From: Dryas octopetala
Taxonomy: Eukaryota; Streptophyta; Magnoliopsida; Rosales; Rosaceae
Direction: 5' to 3'
NCBI GenBank assembly: GCA_963921425.1
Contig: OY992836.1
Span: forward strand, 11,253,304 to 11,317,303
Length of the DNA stretch: 64,000 nucleotides
Shown here: positions 26,620 through 36,100 of the stretch, in pieces
Layout: every line of letters starts with the position of its first letter
How positions within the stretch are numbered: position 1 is the first letter of the stretch
The notes under the pieces: model-generated
Seen by the model: the letters and a program-made list of their open reading frames with translations, nothing else
Database searches by the model: none
What the model was told of the DNA's origin: nothing
Program-made: the position numbers and the translations under genes

Positions 26620-28406
26620 TCATCGACCCGGCACTGGGCTGCGGTCGTCGAATGATAGCCGAAAAACCCACTTGGTGAGTGACCGTCTTCTTGAGTGGCT
26701 GCAATGGTTGCTTGGGTTGATGTGCCCATTTGCATCAATGGGGTTGTAGTATTCCACCACAAAGGCCTTCAACCGCTGCATTGCCAAGTCGAGAGTTTTC
26801 TCGGACAAATTGGCAAAGCAGACACGGAACCATCCGGGTTCCGTGCAGTGGCACGAAGACCCCGGTGAGATATTTAGCCGGACTTCGTGCACAATCTTTT
26901 TCCAGAGCTCCATTTCAGCCTCGAAGGTGTTGGACCTGAGCAAGTGCCTCATGTCCACCCAACAGAACAAGCCGGCATTGCCCTTGAGGCAGCTTATGCC
27001 GGCTTTCTGGAGGCCCGACACAAGCCTCTTCTGGCGCTGTCGGAGTCTCTTGTGGTTCTCGGAGATGTAATTTTTCGTGAGTTTCTTGTCGGATAGCATG
27101 GCGGCGAGGAGGTACTGAGTTTGGGACGAGACGAGTCCGAAACTGGACATTTTTGTGGCGGCGGCGACAACCATGTCATCGTTGGAGTAAATCGCGCCTA
27201 CCCGGAAACCCGGGAGGCCGAGATCCTTAGAGAGGCTGTAGATGACATGAACTCGGTTCCAGACTTGGGAATTATTCTCGTCATATTTTCGCTCTTTCAA
27301 AATCTCCATGACGCTTATAAAAGATGACGAACCAAAAACAGTGCCGGAGTAAATTTCGTCGCTAATAAGATGGATGCCTTTGTCTTCGACGAAGTTGACA
27401 AGGAGGTTGAGTTCGCTTCTGGTCATTGCTGTGCCCAATGGGTTTGATGGGTTGGTGACCAAGACGCCCTTGACTCTTAAATTACGTTTTTGGGCTTCTT
27501 TGTAGGCTTGTTGCAGAGCTGATTCAGTGATTTGGAAGCCATTGGAGCTGTTGCAGTGAATGGGCACAATCTCGACCCCAGTTCGCCATTTGAGGTCTCT
27601 ATCGAATCTGCAATAAAAACAAGCACCAATATCGTCAGGGAATGAAATTAATTAATGCTTTATTCTTATTCTCATGCATATATATATTGATGATTAGTAC
27701 GATTGATTGATTGATATACGTACCCTGGGTAGTATGGGGTAGGAAGAAGAAAGGCTTCGCTGGGTTCGGCGAGGCAGAATATAAGCGTCTCGTTGGCTGA
27801 AGTTGCGCCAGCGGCGAGGACTAAGTGGTTGGGGTCGAAGGTCACTTTGTTTCCTCTGATTTCCGCCATGAAATTTACCAATGCCTGTAATAATAATGAA
27901 AAGAAAATAAGAATTCTGACATGTGTACTCACACATCATTTTGAGTAGTGTATTATTGTTTTGTATGCATACCTTTTTGAATGCGGGTAGGCCGTGATAA
28001 TCTTGGAAGAGAGCGAGCTCGCCGAATATGGATTCTCCGTTTCTCTTGAATCCAGCTGCGTCGGGGTTCTTGGCAAGCCATGACTCAAGAAGATCGAAGC
28101 AGAGCTGAAAATCAAACAAAACATTGAACGTAAGCATATAGATATGTATACTGGCCAAAAAAAAAAAAAAAAGAATATATATATATGTATATGTACGTAT
28201 GACAATGAGTATATACATGCATGGTGTTAACTGGGTATTAACTGTTGCTAATTAAATACCTGATTCTCTGCAAGACCCATCTGAATAATCCCTTTCGTAT
28301 TCTGGACCTCATGGTAGGGATTTTTCTCGTACTCCTGCCAACCTAGGAAGTATGAGGAATCTTGGCCATGAGAGTTGCACGTAGCTTTTCTAGACAACAT
28401 GCCCAT
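26620..28406 (-). CDS. ACS9: 1-aminocyclopropane-1-carboxylate synthase, type 2 (ACS4/5/9 class)
   Basis: Converts S-adenosylmethionine to ACC, the committed step of ethylene synthesis. It is a cytosolic PLP enzyme acting as a dimer. The four exons are 28406-28260, 28104-27973, 27884-27724 and 27607-26620, giving 475 residues, the usual family length and exon layout. The N-terminus reads [21 protein letters not shown] second in-frame Met lies two codons later and either could be used. D230 and Y233 lie in [10 protein letters not shown], the PLP lysine K274 in [12 protein letters not shown], and the substrate-binding R408 in [10 protein letters not shown]. The tail [16 protein letters not shown] matches the type-2 TOE motif recognised by ETO1/EOL ubiquitin ligases and contains the RLSF CDPK site (S465). 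The long MAPK-site tail of type-1 enzymes is absent. Protein stability is therefore probably the main control point. Confidence 0.97.
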
Positions 28407-28536
28407 TTTTGTAACACAGAAGCTATATATGCAGAAAAAAAGAAAGCAAAAGGTAGAGAGAGTTGAGGTTTTGGATTTGGCTTTGGTTTACAATGTTGAA
28501 GTGAGTTATTGGGTTTATTGTTGGAGTAGAGAGGTC

Positions 28537-28548
28537 TATATATATATA
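28537..28548 (-). promoter_or_regulatory. Probable TATA box of the ACC synthase gene
   Basis: Read on the minus strand, gctatatatatatagacc lies about 130 bp upstream of the start codon, which would give a 5' leader of about 100 nt. Placement is by position and sequence only. Confidence 0.5.
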
Positions 28549-28559
28549 GCAAACATAAT

Positions 28560-29996
28560 CATACTTGCCAAACAAAGACATACCACGTCACACTTTGAGT
28601 ACCCAATTAAGAAAGAGATGAGATTTTCTTTAATTTGCTTATTAATTAATAATATGAATATATTCCATAATCCGATGGACAACATGATAATTGTACGCGC
28701 TTTTCCCCACCGTCCCCAAAGCAAAGATCTTGAGCAGCAGACTTTCACACTCCCAAGTTTCACTCAACATTAATTAATATTAATCTGCCACTGTTTTCTT
28801 GGAAGTGGTATGCACAACCTACAAACTCGCGTGGGTTTACAAGTGTACCTAGTAGCATTAATTATGAGATTGTAATTTGCAAGTGAAAAAAAAAAAAAAA
28901 AAAACAAAGAAGAAGAAAAACAAAGAAACAAAAATTAAGAGAAGGGTTACCGACAGCAAGTGTCATAGAAAATGGGTAGAGTGACCCACAAGGTCCATGT
29001 AAAGTCGGACCTTGGACTGTGCCTCTGGTCCATATGCTTCTTGACTTCACTAGCCACAACTCATGTTGTCGGCCATTTTTCTACACCCCTTTTAACCTTT
29101 TCTTCATATGAGTACGTTCTTGTGTGTCTTTGCTTAGTTCATCACCCTAATGACCAAACAATCTCTTGATATCAGTCAACCTTGAGAATCTGGTGGGAAC
29201 AAAAGGGTATATATCTCTCTTTTTGCTTTTTATTTTAGACTTTTTAATGGTAAGGTATCATCAATTACATTTTACTTCATAATTTTCACTCTACAAACAA
29301 GGAAAATAAGCAATAGAATCATAGGATGGTTGCCTATGATTCATCAAAACTACCTCTTTTGTTTCCTTAATTTAGGGCGGGTTGCCTCGAAAAAGATGGA
29401 CTTGCCAATGGAGAGCCACAAAACTTTCTTTTTGAAGGTTAAAGATAAATTTTAATCACCTTCCTCGAAAAAGATGGACTTGTCAAACTAAAAACAATAA
29501 TAAAATAAAGAAGAATATTAATCACCTTCCTTGAATTATATATAGCTATACAAAAGGAAACACTAAAAATTTTCATAAAATATTAAGTTTAAAACTAGGG
29601 GCGAAATACAAAACAACGAATCTCTATCACCCAACTCATATTAATAGTAAATATATAATAATGGAAAAGAACCAATTAATATTTTATTTCAGGGGCAAAA
29701 TATTTTTCTAAGAAATCAAATATTTTATTTAAGGAGCTAAATATATTATGAAAGGGGTATAGACATATGCATTTCAAATTGAAATTTTTATATTGTATTT
29801 GAATCATTTAAATTAAATTGTACCGAGTTTTTTTTTTTCTTAATTTCAAGTTTCACGTCAAAAGCCAATACATTTTCTTTGAAAAAAAAAATGCTTTCAT
29901 GGTCCTTTGATTGAACTATACCAAAAATTGAGTAGGAAATGTTGATTGAACTACCAAAATTTGAGTGGCAAATTTATTATAGGTGTTTTCAAAAGA
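28560..29996. other. Upstream region of ACC synthase and intergenic sequence
   Basis: No gene seen. It contains a poly-A run near 28888-28906 and a short duplication of cctcgaaaaagatggacttg (29385-29404 and 29463-29482). Two tandem copies of a ttgattgaacta..ccaaaa..ttgagt motif (about 29908-29972) recur beyond the far end of the next element, near 36120-36155. Confidence 0.6.
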
Positions 29997-30428
29997 GAAA
30001 ATTTTAGCAAAAAGCCTCGACTTTTACCCATTTTCTCAATTGAGGATGCGACATTCAAAGTGTTTCAATTCAAAACTCCTAATTTACTTAAGTACCAATC
30101 AAGGACTTTCCATCAATTTCGTTATAACTGCCGTTTAAAATTGGTCACGTGACCCGCACATGACCAATTTGTGGGGGCAAATCTTAGCAAAATGCCTCGA
30201 CTTTTATCCCTTGTCTCAGTTGAGGATGCGACATTCAAAATGTTTCAATTAAAGACTCCTAGTTTACTTAAGTACCAATCAAAGACTGTCCGTCAATTCA
30301 GTTATAAATGCTGCATATGACCAATTTGTGGGGGCAAAAACGTCTTTTTAATCACTGTTAAAAAATAGTAATGCCAAAATTAAAAGAATTGAAAAATAAT
30401 TAAAAAATTAAAAAAAAATTGGGAAGGA

Positions 30429-30563
30429 CTAGGGAGGATGTAGAACCCTCCTCACCCATACCCACACGTTGAGAATGGAATGGACGGCGTTGAGGTTGAT
30501 GAGGTCCGGGTAGAGCTCAAGAACGTTGGCGAGGATCTTGTTCTTCTGGAGGCCGGTCTTCAT
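30429..30563 (-). CDS. Small GC-rich open frame inside the element, possibly a captured gene fragment
   Basis: A 44-codon frame begins MKTGLQKNKILANVLELYPD and continues with a protein-like LINLNAVHSILN. Its codons are strongly C/G-ending, unlike the surrounding AT-rich repeat, and it lies between the inverted arms. This is what a captured exon in a Pack-MULE looks like. I do not recognise the parent gene. Expression is not implied, and chance cannot be excluded for so short a frame. Confidence 0.3.
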   Translation of the reverse strand: MKTGLQKNKILANVLELYPDLINLNAVHSILNVWVWVRRVLHPP

Positions 30564-30591
30564 GGAGTTCAATTTTGGAGTTGGCCAAGTC

Positions 30592-30594
<3 letters not shown>

Positions 30595-30631
<37 letters not shown>
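30595..30631. repeat. (GA)n microsatellite
   Basis: About 18 GA units in the centre of the inverted-arm element. Confidence 0.9.
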
Positions 30632-30634
<3 letters not shown>

Positions 30635-31120
30635 CGCAGAGGGAATAAGGAAGAGGCGAGTCGCAGGCGCATGGGGATGGAGTAGTTGTCGACCGGTGGC
30701 CGGAGAGGGGAATGGAGGTGGGTGGGGGTGGGAGGGTACGTCTCCTGCCCCCTCTTTTTTAGTTTTCTATTTTTTTTAATTCTATTAATGATTTTTTTTT
30801 TATAATTCTTTTTCAAGAGAAAAGACATTTTTGCCCCCACAAATTGGTCATGTGCGGATCATGTGACCAATTTTAAACGACATTTATGATTGAATTTTCG
30901 GAAAGTTCTTGATTGGTACTTAAGTAAACATGGAGTCCTTAATTGGAACACTTTGAATGTTGCATCCTCAATTGAGACAAGGAGTAAAAGTCGAGGCATT
31001 TTGTTAAGATTTTGCCCCCACAAATTGATCATGTGCGAGTCATGTGACTAATTTTAAACAGCGGTTATGACGGAATTGATGGAAAGTCCTTGATTATTAC
31101 TTAAGTAAACTAAAAGTTCT

Positions 31121-31332
31121 TCATGAAAAACATATTGGGGTTTGAATGTTTTCTGTATGTATTGAATTGAAAAAGTTGAAAAACAGGAAGTGTGTACAAG
31201 TCTTTATACAGGGGAAGAAGAATATGAGATCCCTATTTAGCTCCTACAAACAAGCTAATTCCCAACTATAAAAGGAAAGAATTAATCTATAGAATCAGAC
31301 AAATATTCTAGTTGACTTTACTATCTTTAACA
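31121..31332 (-). repeat. 3' LTR of the copia element
   Basis: 212 bp, bounded by the target duplication on the left and the polypurine tract on the right. Compared with the other LTR it has acaaacaag for acaaataag and ctatagaat for ctatacaat. Confidence 0.95.
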
Positions 31333-34300
31333 CTCCCCCTCAAGTTGGAATGTATGTTGATGACAGCCAACTTGTGCAGTAAAGTCTCAAATTGCATGGA
31401 ACTCAAGGCCTTTGTGAACAAGTCTGCTGGTTGAGAGTGCGTGGAAATGTAGGCTGTTTGGATCAACCCTGATTGTAACTTTTCACGAACCAGATGGCAA
31501 TCAATTTCTATGTGCTTAGTTCGCTCGTGAAACAACGGATTTGAGGCAATGTGTAAAGCTGCCTTGTTGTCGCAATACAAGTGAGCTGGTTGAGGGTGTC
31601 TGACTCTCAAATCATTTAAAATGTATTTCAACCATGTAATTTCACAAGTGGTGGTGGCCATGGAACGATATTCCGCTTCTGCAGTTGAGCGAGCCACTGT
31701 AGTTTGTTTCTTGGCTCTCCAAGAAATGGGTGATTGGCCAAGGAGTATACAATACCCAGTCACTGATTTTCGAGTGTCTCTGCATCGTGCCCAATCCGCA
31801 TCACAAAATGCATTGAGTTGAATTGGACTAGTAGCAGAGAGAAAGATACCTTGGCCTGGTGTTCGTTTGATGTACCTCAGTACTCTATGGGCTGCTTCCA
31901 AATGTGGAACCCTTGGTTTACCCATGAATTGACTTAAAACATGCACTGCATATGATAAGTCTGGTCGGGTAATCGTTAAGTATATTAGATGTCCAACCAG
32001 CCTCCGATAAGAAGAAGGATAAGTTAAGAGCTCTCCATTGTCCTCAGTGAGTTTCAAATTCTGCTCCATAGGAGTTTCAGCAGGTTTGGCTTCTAGAAAA
32101 CCAGTGTCATCCAATATTTCTAGAGCATATTTTCTTTGTGACAGTGAAATTCCCTTTGTTGAGCGTGCTACCTTAAGACCCAAGAAGTATTTTAATGGAC
32201 CAAGATCCTTGAGCTTAAAACGCTGATTCAAGAAATATTTTGTTGCCTCAATTGGTCCATATCATTCCCTGTTAAGATGACATCATCAACATAAACTAGG
32301 AGGGCAGTGAATGAACTTCCTTGGGAACGGACGAACAATGAGTAATCCGCCTTTGATTGTTTGTATCCAGCCGCACAAAGAGCAGAAGATAGCTTCAAGA
32401 ACCATTGTCTTGAGGCTTGCTTTAGACCATACAATGATTTGTGAAGCTTACATACCCTAGTCTCCCCCTTTCGTCTGTATCCAGGAGGAAGGGACATGTA
32501 GACGTCTTCATGGAGATCACCATGCAAAAAGGCGTTGTTGACATCAAGTTGATGGAGATGCCAACAGCGAGCAGAGGCAATGGCAAGAAGGAGGCGGACG
32601 GTGACCAATTTGGCAACGGGGGCAAAGGTCTCCCTGTAATCGAGTCCCTCTACTTGACTGTACCCCTTCGCAACTAATCGGGCTTTGTACCGTTCGATGC
32701 TCCCATCAGATTGAAGTTTAATCTTGTAAACCCATTTACAGCCAACAGGCTTCTTTCCAGGAGGAAGAGGTTGAAGGGACCATGTGTGATTGGCTTCAAG
32801 TGCTGCTATCTCATGTCGCATGGCATCACGCCATTGGGGAACCTGAATGGCCTGGGAAAAATGCCGAGGCTCTGTGGCAAGGGTCACAGCAGTAGTAAAA
32901 GCATAATGTTTTGGAGACAAATGTGTGTAAGACAAATAGTGTGAGATAGGGTGAGACGTACCATTCGTTTGAGCCAATGCCGAGGTTGATGACGAGCCGG
33001 GCCGAGAGGGGAGTTTTTCTGCAAGATGAAATTGTTGATAGCGATCAGGAGGCTTTGTTGGTCGAGTGAGATGCCGAGTGGGCGGTGGTGGTACTGGAGG
33101 GGAGGATGGGTCTGACCTCTCAGGAGGTATTTCATTAGAAGAAAGAATGGTGTCAGGTTGTTTGGGCGAAGGAGATTGACTCAAAGTGCTTGTGAATGTG
33201 TCATCAAAGGAGAGGTCAAGTGGACGAGGAAGCACAATTGTGTCAGGAGCAGCGGAAGTGGTGGTTTGAGTGGAGTAGGGAAAAGTGTACTCGTGAAAAA
33301 TCACATCTCTAGAGGTGAAAGTTTTCCCTGAAGCTATATCGTAGACCTTGTACCCCTTTTGACCATACAGATACCCAAGAAACAAGCATTTTGTTGCACG
33401 AGCATCAAATTTAGAGGGCTTATGGGCATGAGTAGAAGCAAAACATAAGCATCCAAATACTCGTAGGTGGGAGTAAATGGGTTTGGCTCGAAACAACATT
33501 TCATAGGGAGAATTCCCTTGAAGAAGTTTTGTTGGTGTTCTATTGATAAGATAAGTGGCGGTTAAGATTGCATCGCCCCAAAAACGTTTAGGTAGATTGG
33601 CTTGAAACAACAAGGCTCTAGCTACGTTTAGAAGATGGCGATGCTTTCGCTCAGCCACCCCATTTTGTTGAGGGGTGGCGACACAACTTCGTTGATGTAT
33701 GATTCCTTTTGTTGAATAAAATTGCACAAGTTTGAATTCTGGACCAATGTCACTTCGAATGATTTTAACTTTGGAAGAAAATTGTGTCTCAGCAAGATTG
33801 ACAAATGAGATGAGAAGGTTTTGTGTGTCTGACTTGTGATGCATCAAATAGACCCATGTACACCTAGTGTAATCATCTACAATGGTGAGAAAGTAACGAG
33901 CCCCAGTAATAGATGCAACATGGTATCCCCCCCAAATATCAACATGTATTAGCTCAAAAGCTTTATGGCTGGAGATAGAACTTGATGGAAACTTTAATCG
34001 AGTTTGTTTAGCTAATGGGCAAACCAAACAAGTACTAGTATTATCATGAGATTGAACACCATTTATTGGAAGGGAAAGAGAGTTTAAAATTTTATTAGAG
34101 AGGTGTCCTAATCGTTGATGCCAGAGATGTGATGAAATCACTGTGGTTGTACGCTGAGGAGAAGGCTTTTTGATGGAATGGCAAGCTGCTACTTGTTTGA
34201 GATCAAGGTAATAAAGGCCTCCCCACTCAGTGCCCGTCCCAATCATCTTCCTCGAGCGTTGGTCCTGAATCATACACACACGATCAGAAAGTATAGTGAG

Positions 34301-34657
34301 ACAATGAGATTGGCTATTTAGCTTACTGATGGATACGAGATTTAAATGAAAAGATGGCACACAAAGAACATTCTTAAGAGTTAGGAGTGGAGAGAAGACA
34401 ACCGTCCCAACATGAGTGACAGGAGCATATGTACCATTTGGAAGTTCAACAACACGATTTTGAACCGTTACACATGTAGTTAAAAGTGTATGAGAACAAA
34501 CCATGTGATCAGTTGCACCGCTGTCCAATATCCATAGTGTATTCTTACTGGATGTAAGTAAGCAGATTGATTTACCTGAGAAATCATTTGGGACAGAAGA
34601 ACTACCAGCATGGTTGGTCATGGAGTTGCCCTTACTATTGCATTGCAGGAGGGTCAT
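31308..34657 (-). pseudogene. Copia pol (protease, integrase, reverse transcriptase, RNase H), frame-broken
   Basis: The first part (34657-32228, about 809 codons) has the protease motif [11 protein letters not shown], the GAG-pre-integrase [10 protein letters not shown], an integrase core ([24 protein letters not shown]) and RT motifs ([23 protein letters not shown]). At about 32230 the frame shifts. The second part (32231-31308) continues with [14 protein letters not shown] and the RNase H motif [13 protein letters not shown], and runs into the 3' LTR. Upstream, pol is out of frame with gag. In the integrase, the usual SDNG reads SDIG, although the catalytic Asp is kept. Confidence 0.93.
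31333..31343 (-). promoter_or_regulatory. Polypurine tract of the copia element
   Basis: Minus-strand ttgagggggag lies immediately before the 3' LTR, the expected primer site for plus-strand synthesis. Confidence 0.9.
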
Positions 34658-34796
34658 AATTTAGCTGGCACTGCTCCGGTGTGAATGGAAAAGAATTAGA
34701 GCTTTCATTCTTTTCTACAGTCTGGGAGGAAACTTGATTGCCTCTTGAATGACTTGACCTGGAAATATGGTTGCGTTGCCCAGGTTGATTAGACTT

Positions 34797-35735
34797 CTAA
34801 AGTTTGCGGCATGTCTCCATGGTATGACCATTCCATCCACATAAGTCACACTTCAAGTGAGAACGGCATGTCTCTGATGTATGCCCAATTCTGTCGCAAG
34901 TATCACATTTGAGATGGTTGTTCTTTTTCCCTGTTTTGCCCATGGTTCTGTTAGATACAGCCAATGCCATAGCTTCAGTGTTTTGTCCTCTCCCATTAGC
35001 AACATCGCATTGTCTTTCATGTTGGGAGACAAGTGAGTGTGCACGGTTGACAGTGGGAAAAGGGTCCATAAGCAATATTTGTCCCCGCACTGCTGTGTAA
35101 GACTCATTAAGTCCCATTAGAAACTTCATTGTTTTCTGGTTCTGCTGGTAATCCAGAACCTCTTTCATGGTACCACAGCTACAATTGGGGATCGAACACA
35201 GGGCTGCTCGTTCATCCCATAAACCCTTTAGTTTGGTGAAATACATCCCAACTGTCATGGAACCTTGAACACAATCATGAATTTCTTTCTCAACATGGAA
35301 CAGATGAACCACATTGACTAGTGAAAATCTTTCACTCAAATCAGTCCAAATCTCACGAGCATCAGAACAGTATATGACACTTGCAGATATGCCTTTGGAA
35401 ATTGAGTTTAAAAGCCAAGATTTTACCAGATCATTGCAACGAGTCCACTGTCGAACGTCGGCAAGGTTGGTTGGCTTCTCGATGGTTCCGTCAATGAAAC
35501 CCAGCTTGTTCTTAACACTTAACGCCATAACCATGGCACGGCTCCATGTGCTGTAGTTTCCTTCATCCAGAGGTTGTGATACAAGGACCACCCCAGGCTG
35601 ATCTGAGTGATGGAGATGAAACGGATGATTTGGATCATCATATCTGCCTGACTCTGTTTTGGTAGAGCCATACCCTTTCTTTGATTCCTCTTTGAAGGAA
35701 TCAGATCCTTTCTTCGAGTCTTGATCGTTTGTCAT
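34797..35735 (-). pseudogene. Copia gag, terminated early by TAG
   Basis: 312 codons. It starts MTNDQDSKKGSD. The central UBN2/gag-type domain contains DEGNYSTWSRAMVMALSVKN. It ends in two CX2CX4HX4C zinc knuckles (CDTCDRIGHTSETC and CDLCGWNGHTMETC). A TAG at 34797-34799 stops it. The same frame then stays open for about 45 codons, and a further one-base shift near 34665 separates it from pol. Two zinc knuckles in tandem are somewhat unusual for copia gag. Confidence 0.9.
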
Positions 35736-35796
35736 GATTGAAGTAGAAACACTGGTTGTAGCAGCGAGATGGTTTAGGCCACCAAGATCGAATGAT

Positions 35797-35808
35797 GCTC
35801 TGATACCA
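35797..35808 (-). promoter_or_regulatory. Primer binding site, tRNA-iMet
   Basis: Minus-strand TGGTATCAGAGC directly follows the 5' LTR and is complementary to the 3' end of initiator methionine tRNA, the standard plant copia primer. Confidence 0.95.
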
Positions 35809-36020
35809 TCATGAAAAACATATTGGGGTTTGAATGTTTTCTGTATGTATTGAATTGAAAAAGTTGAAAAACAGGAAGTGTGTACAAGTCTTTATACAGG
35901 GGAAGAAGAATATGAGATCCCTATTTAGCTCCTACAAATAAGCTAATTCCCAACTATAAAAGGAAAGAATTAATCTATACAATCAGACAAATATTCTAGT
36001 TGACTTTACTATCTTTAACA
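35809..36020 (-). repeat. 5' LTR of the copia element
   Basis: 212 bp and about 99% identical to the 3' LTR. It contains a TATA-like ttcctttatagt motif on the minus strand, near 35960, as a possible promoter. Confidence 0.95.
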
Positions 36021-36100
36021 GTTCTTAATTGGAATACTTTGAATGTCGCATTCTCAACTGAGAACAGGAGTAAAAGTCGAAACCTTTTGCTAAAATTTTC

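Larger units (their letters stand above)
31121..36020 (-). mobile_element. Ty1/copia LTR retrotransposon, 4.9 kb
   Basis: Two 212 bp LTRs (31121-31332 and 35809-36020) differ at two positions. The element reads on the minus strand in the order gag, protease, integrase, reverse transcriptase, RNase H, which is the copia order. The 5 bp target duplication gttct lies at 31116-31120 and 36021-36025. The LTR begins TGTTAAAG, but the far terminus is CATGA rather than the usual CA if the target duplication is taken at face value. The coding part has three breaks, so this copy is not autonomous. Confidence 0.97.
29997..36100. mobile_element. Mutator-like repeat with two-unit inverted arms, split by a copia element
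   Basis: The left arm (29997-30337) consists of two ~180 bp units, each running from ttttagcaaaa.gcctcgac to gaccaatttgtgggggcaa. The right arm is the inverted version: 30828-31012, then 31013-31120 continuing after the retrotransposon at 36021-36100. The outer ends are gaaaattttagc and its mirror gctaaaattttc. The unique centre (30338-30827) is GC-richer and contains a GA microsatellite. No transposase and no clear target duplication were found, so it is a non-autonomous element, now nested. Confidence 0.7.
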
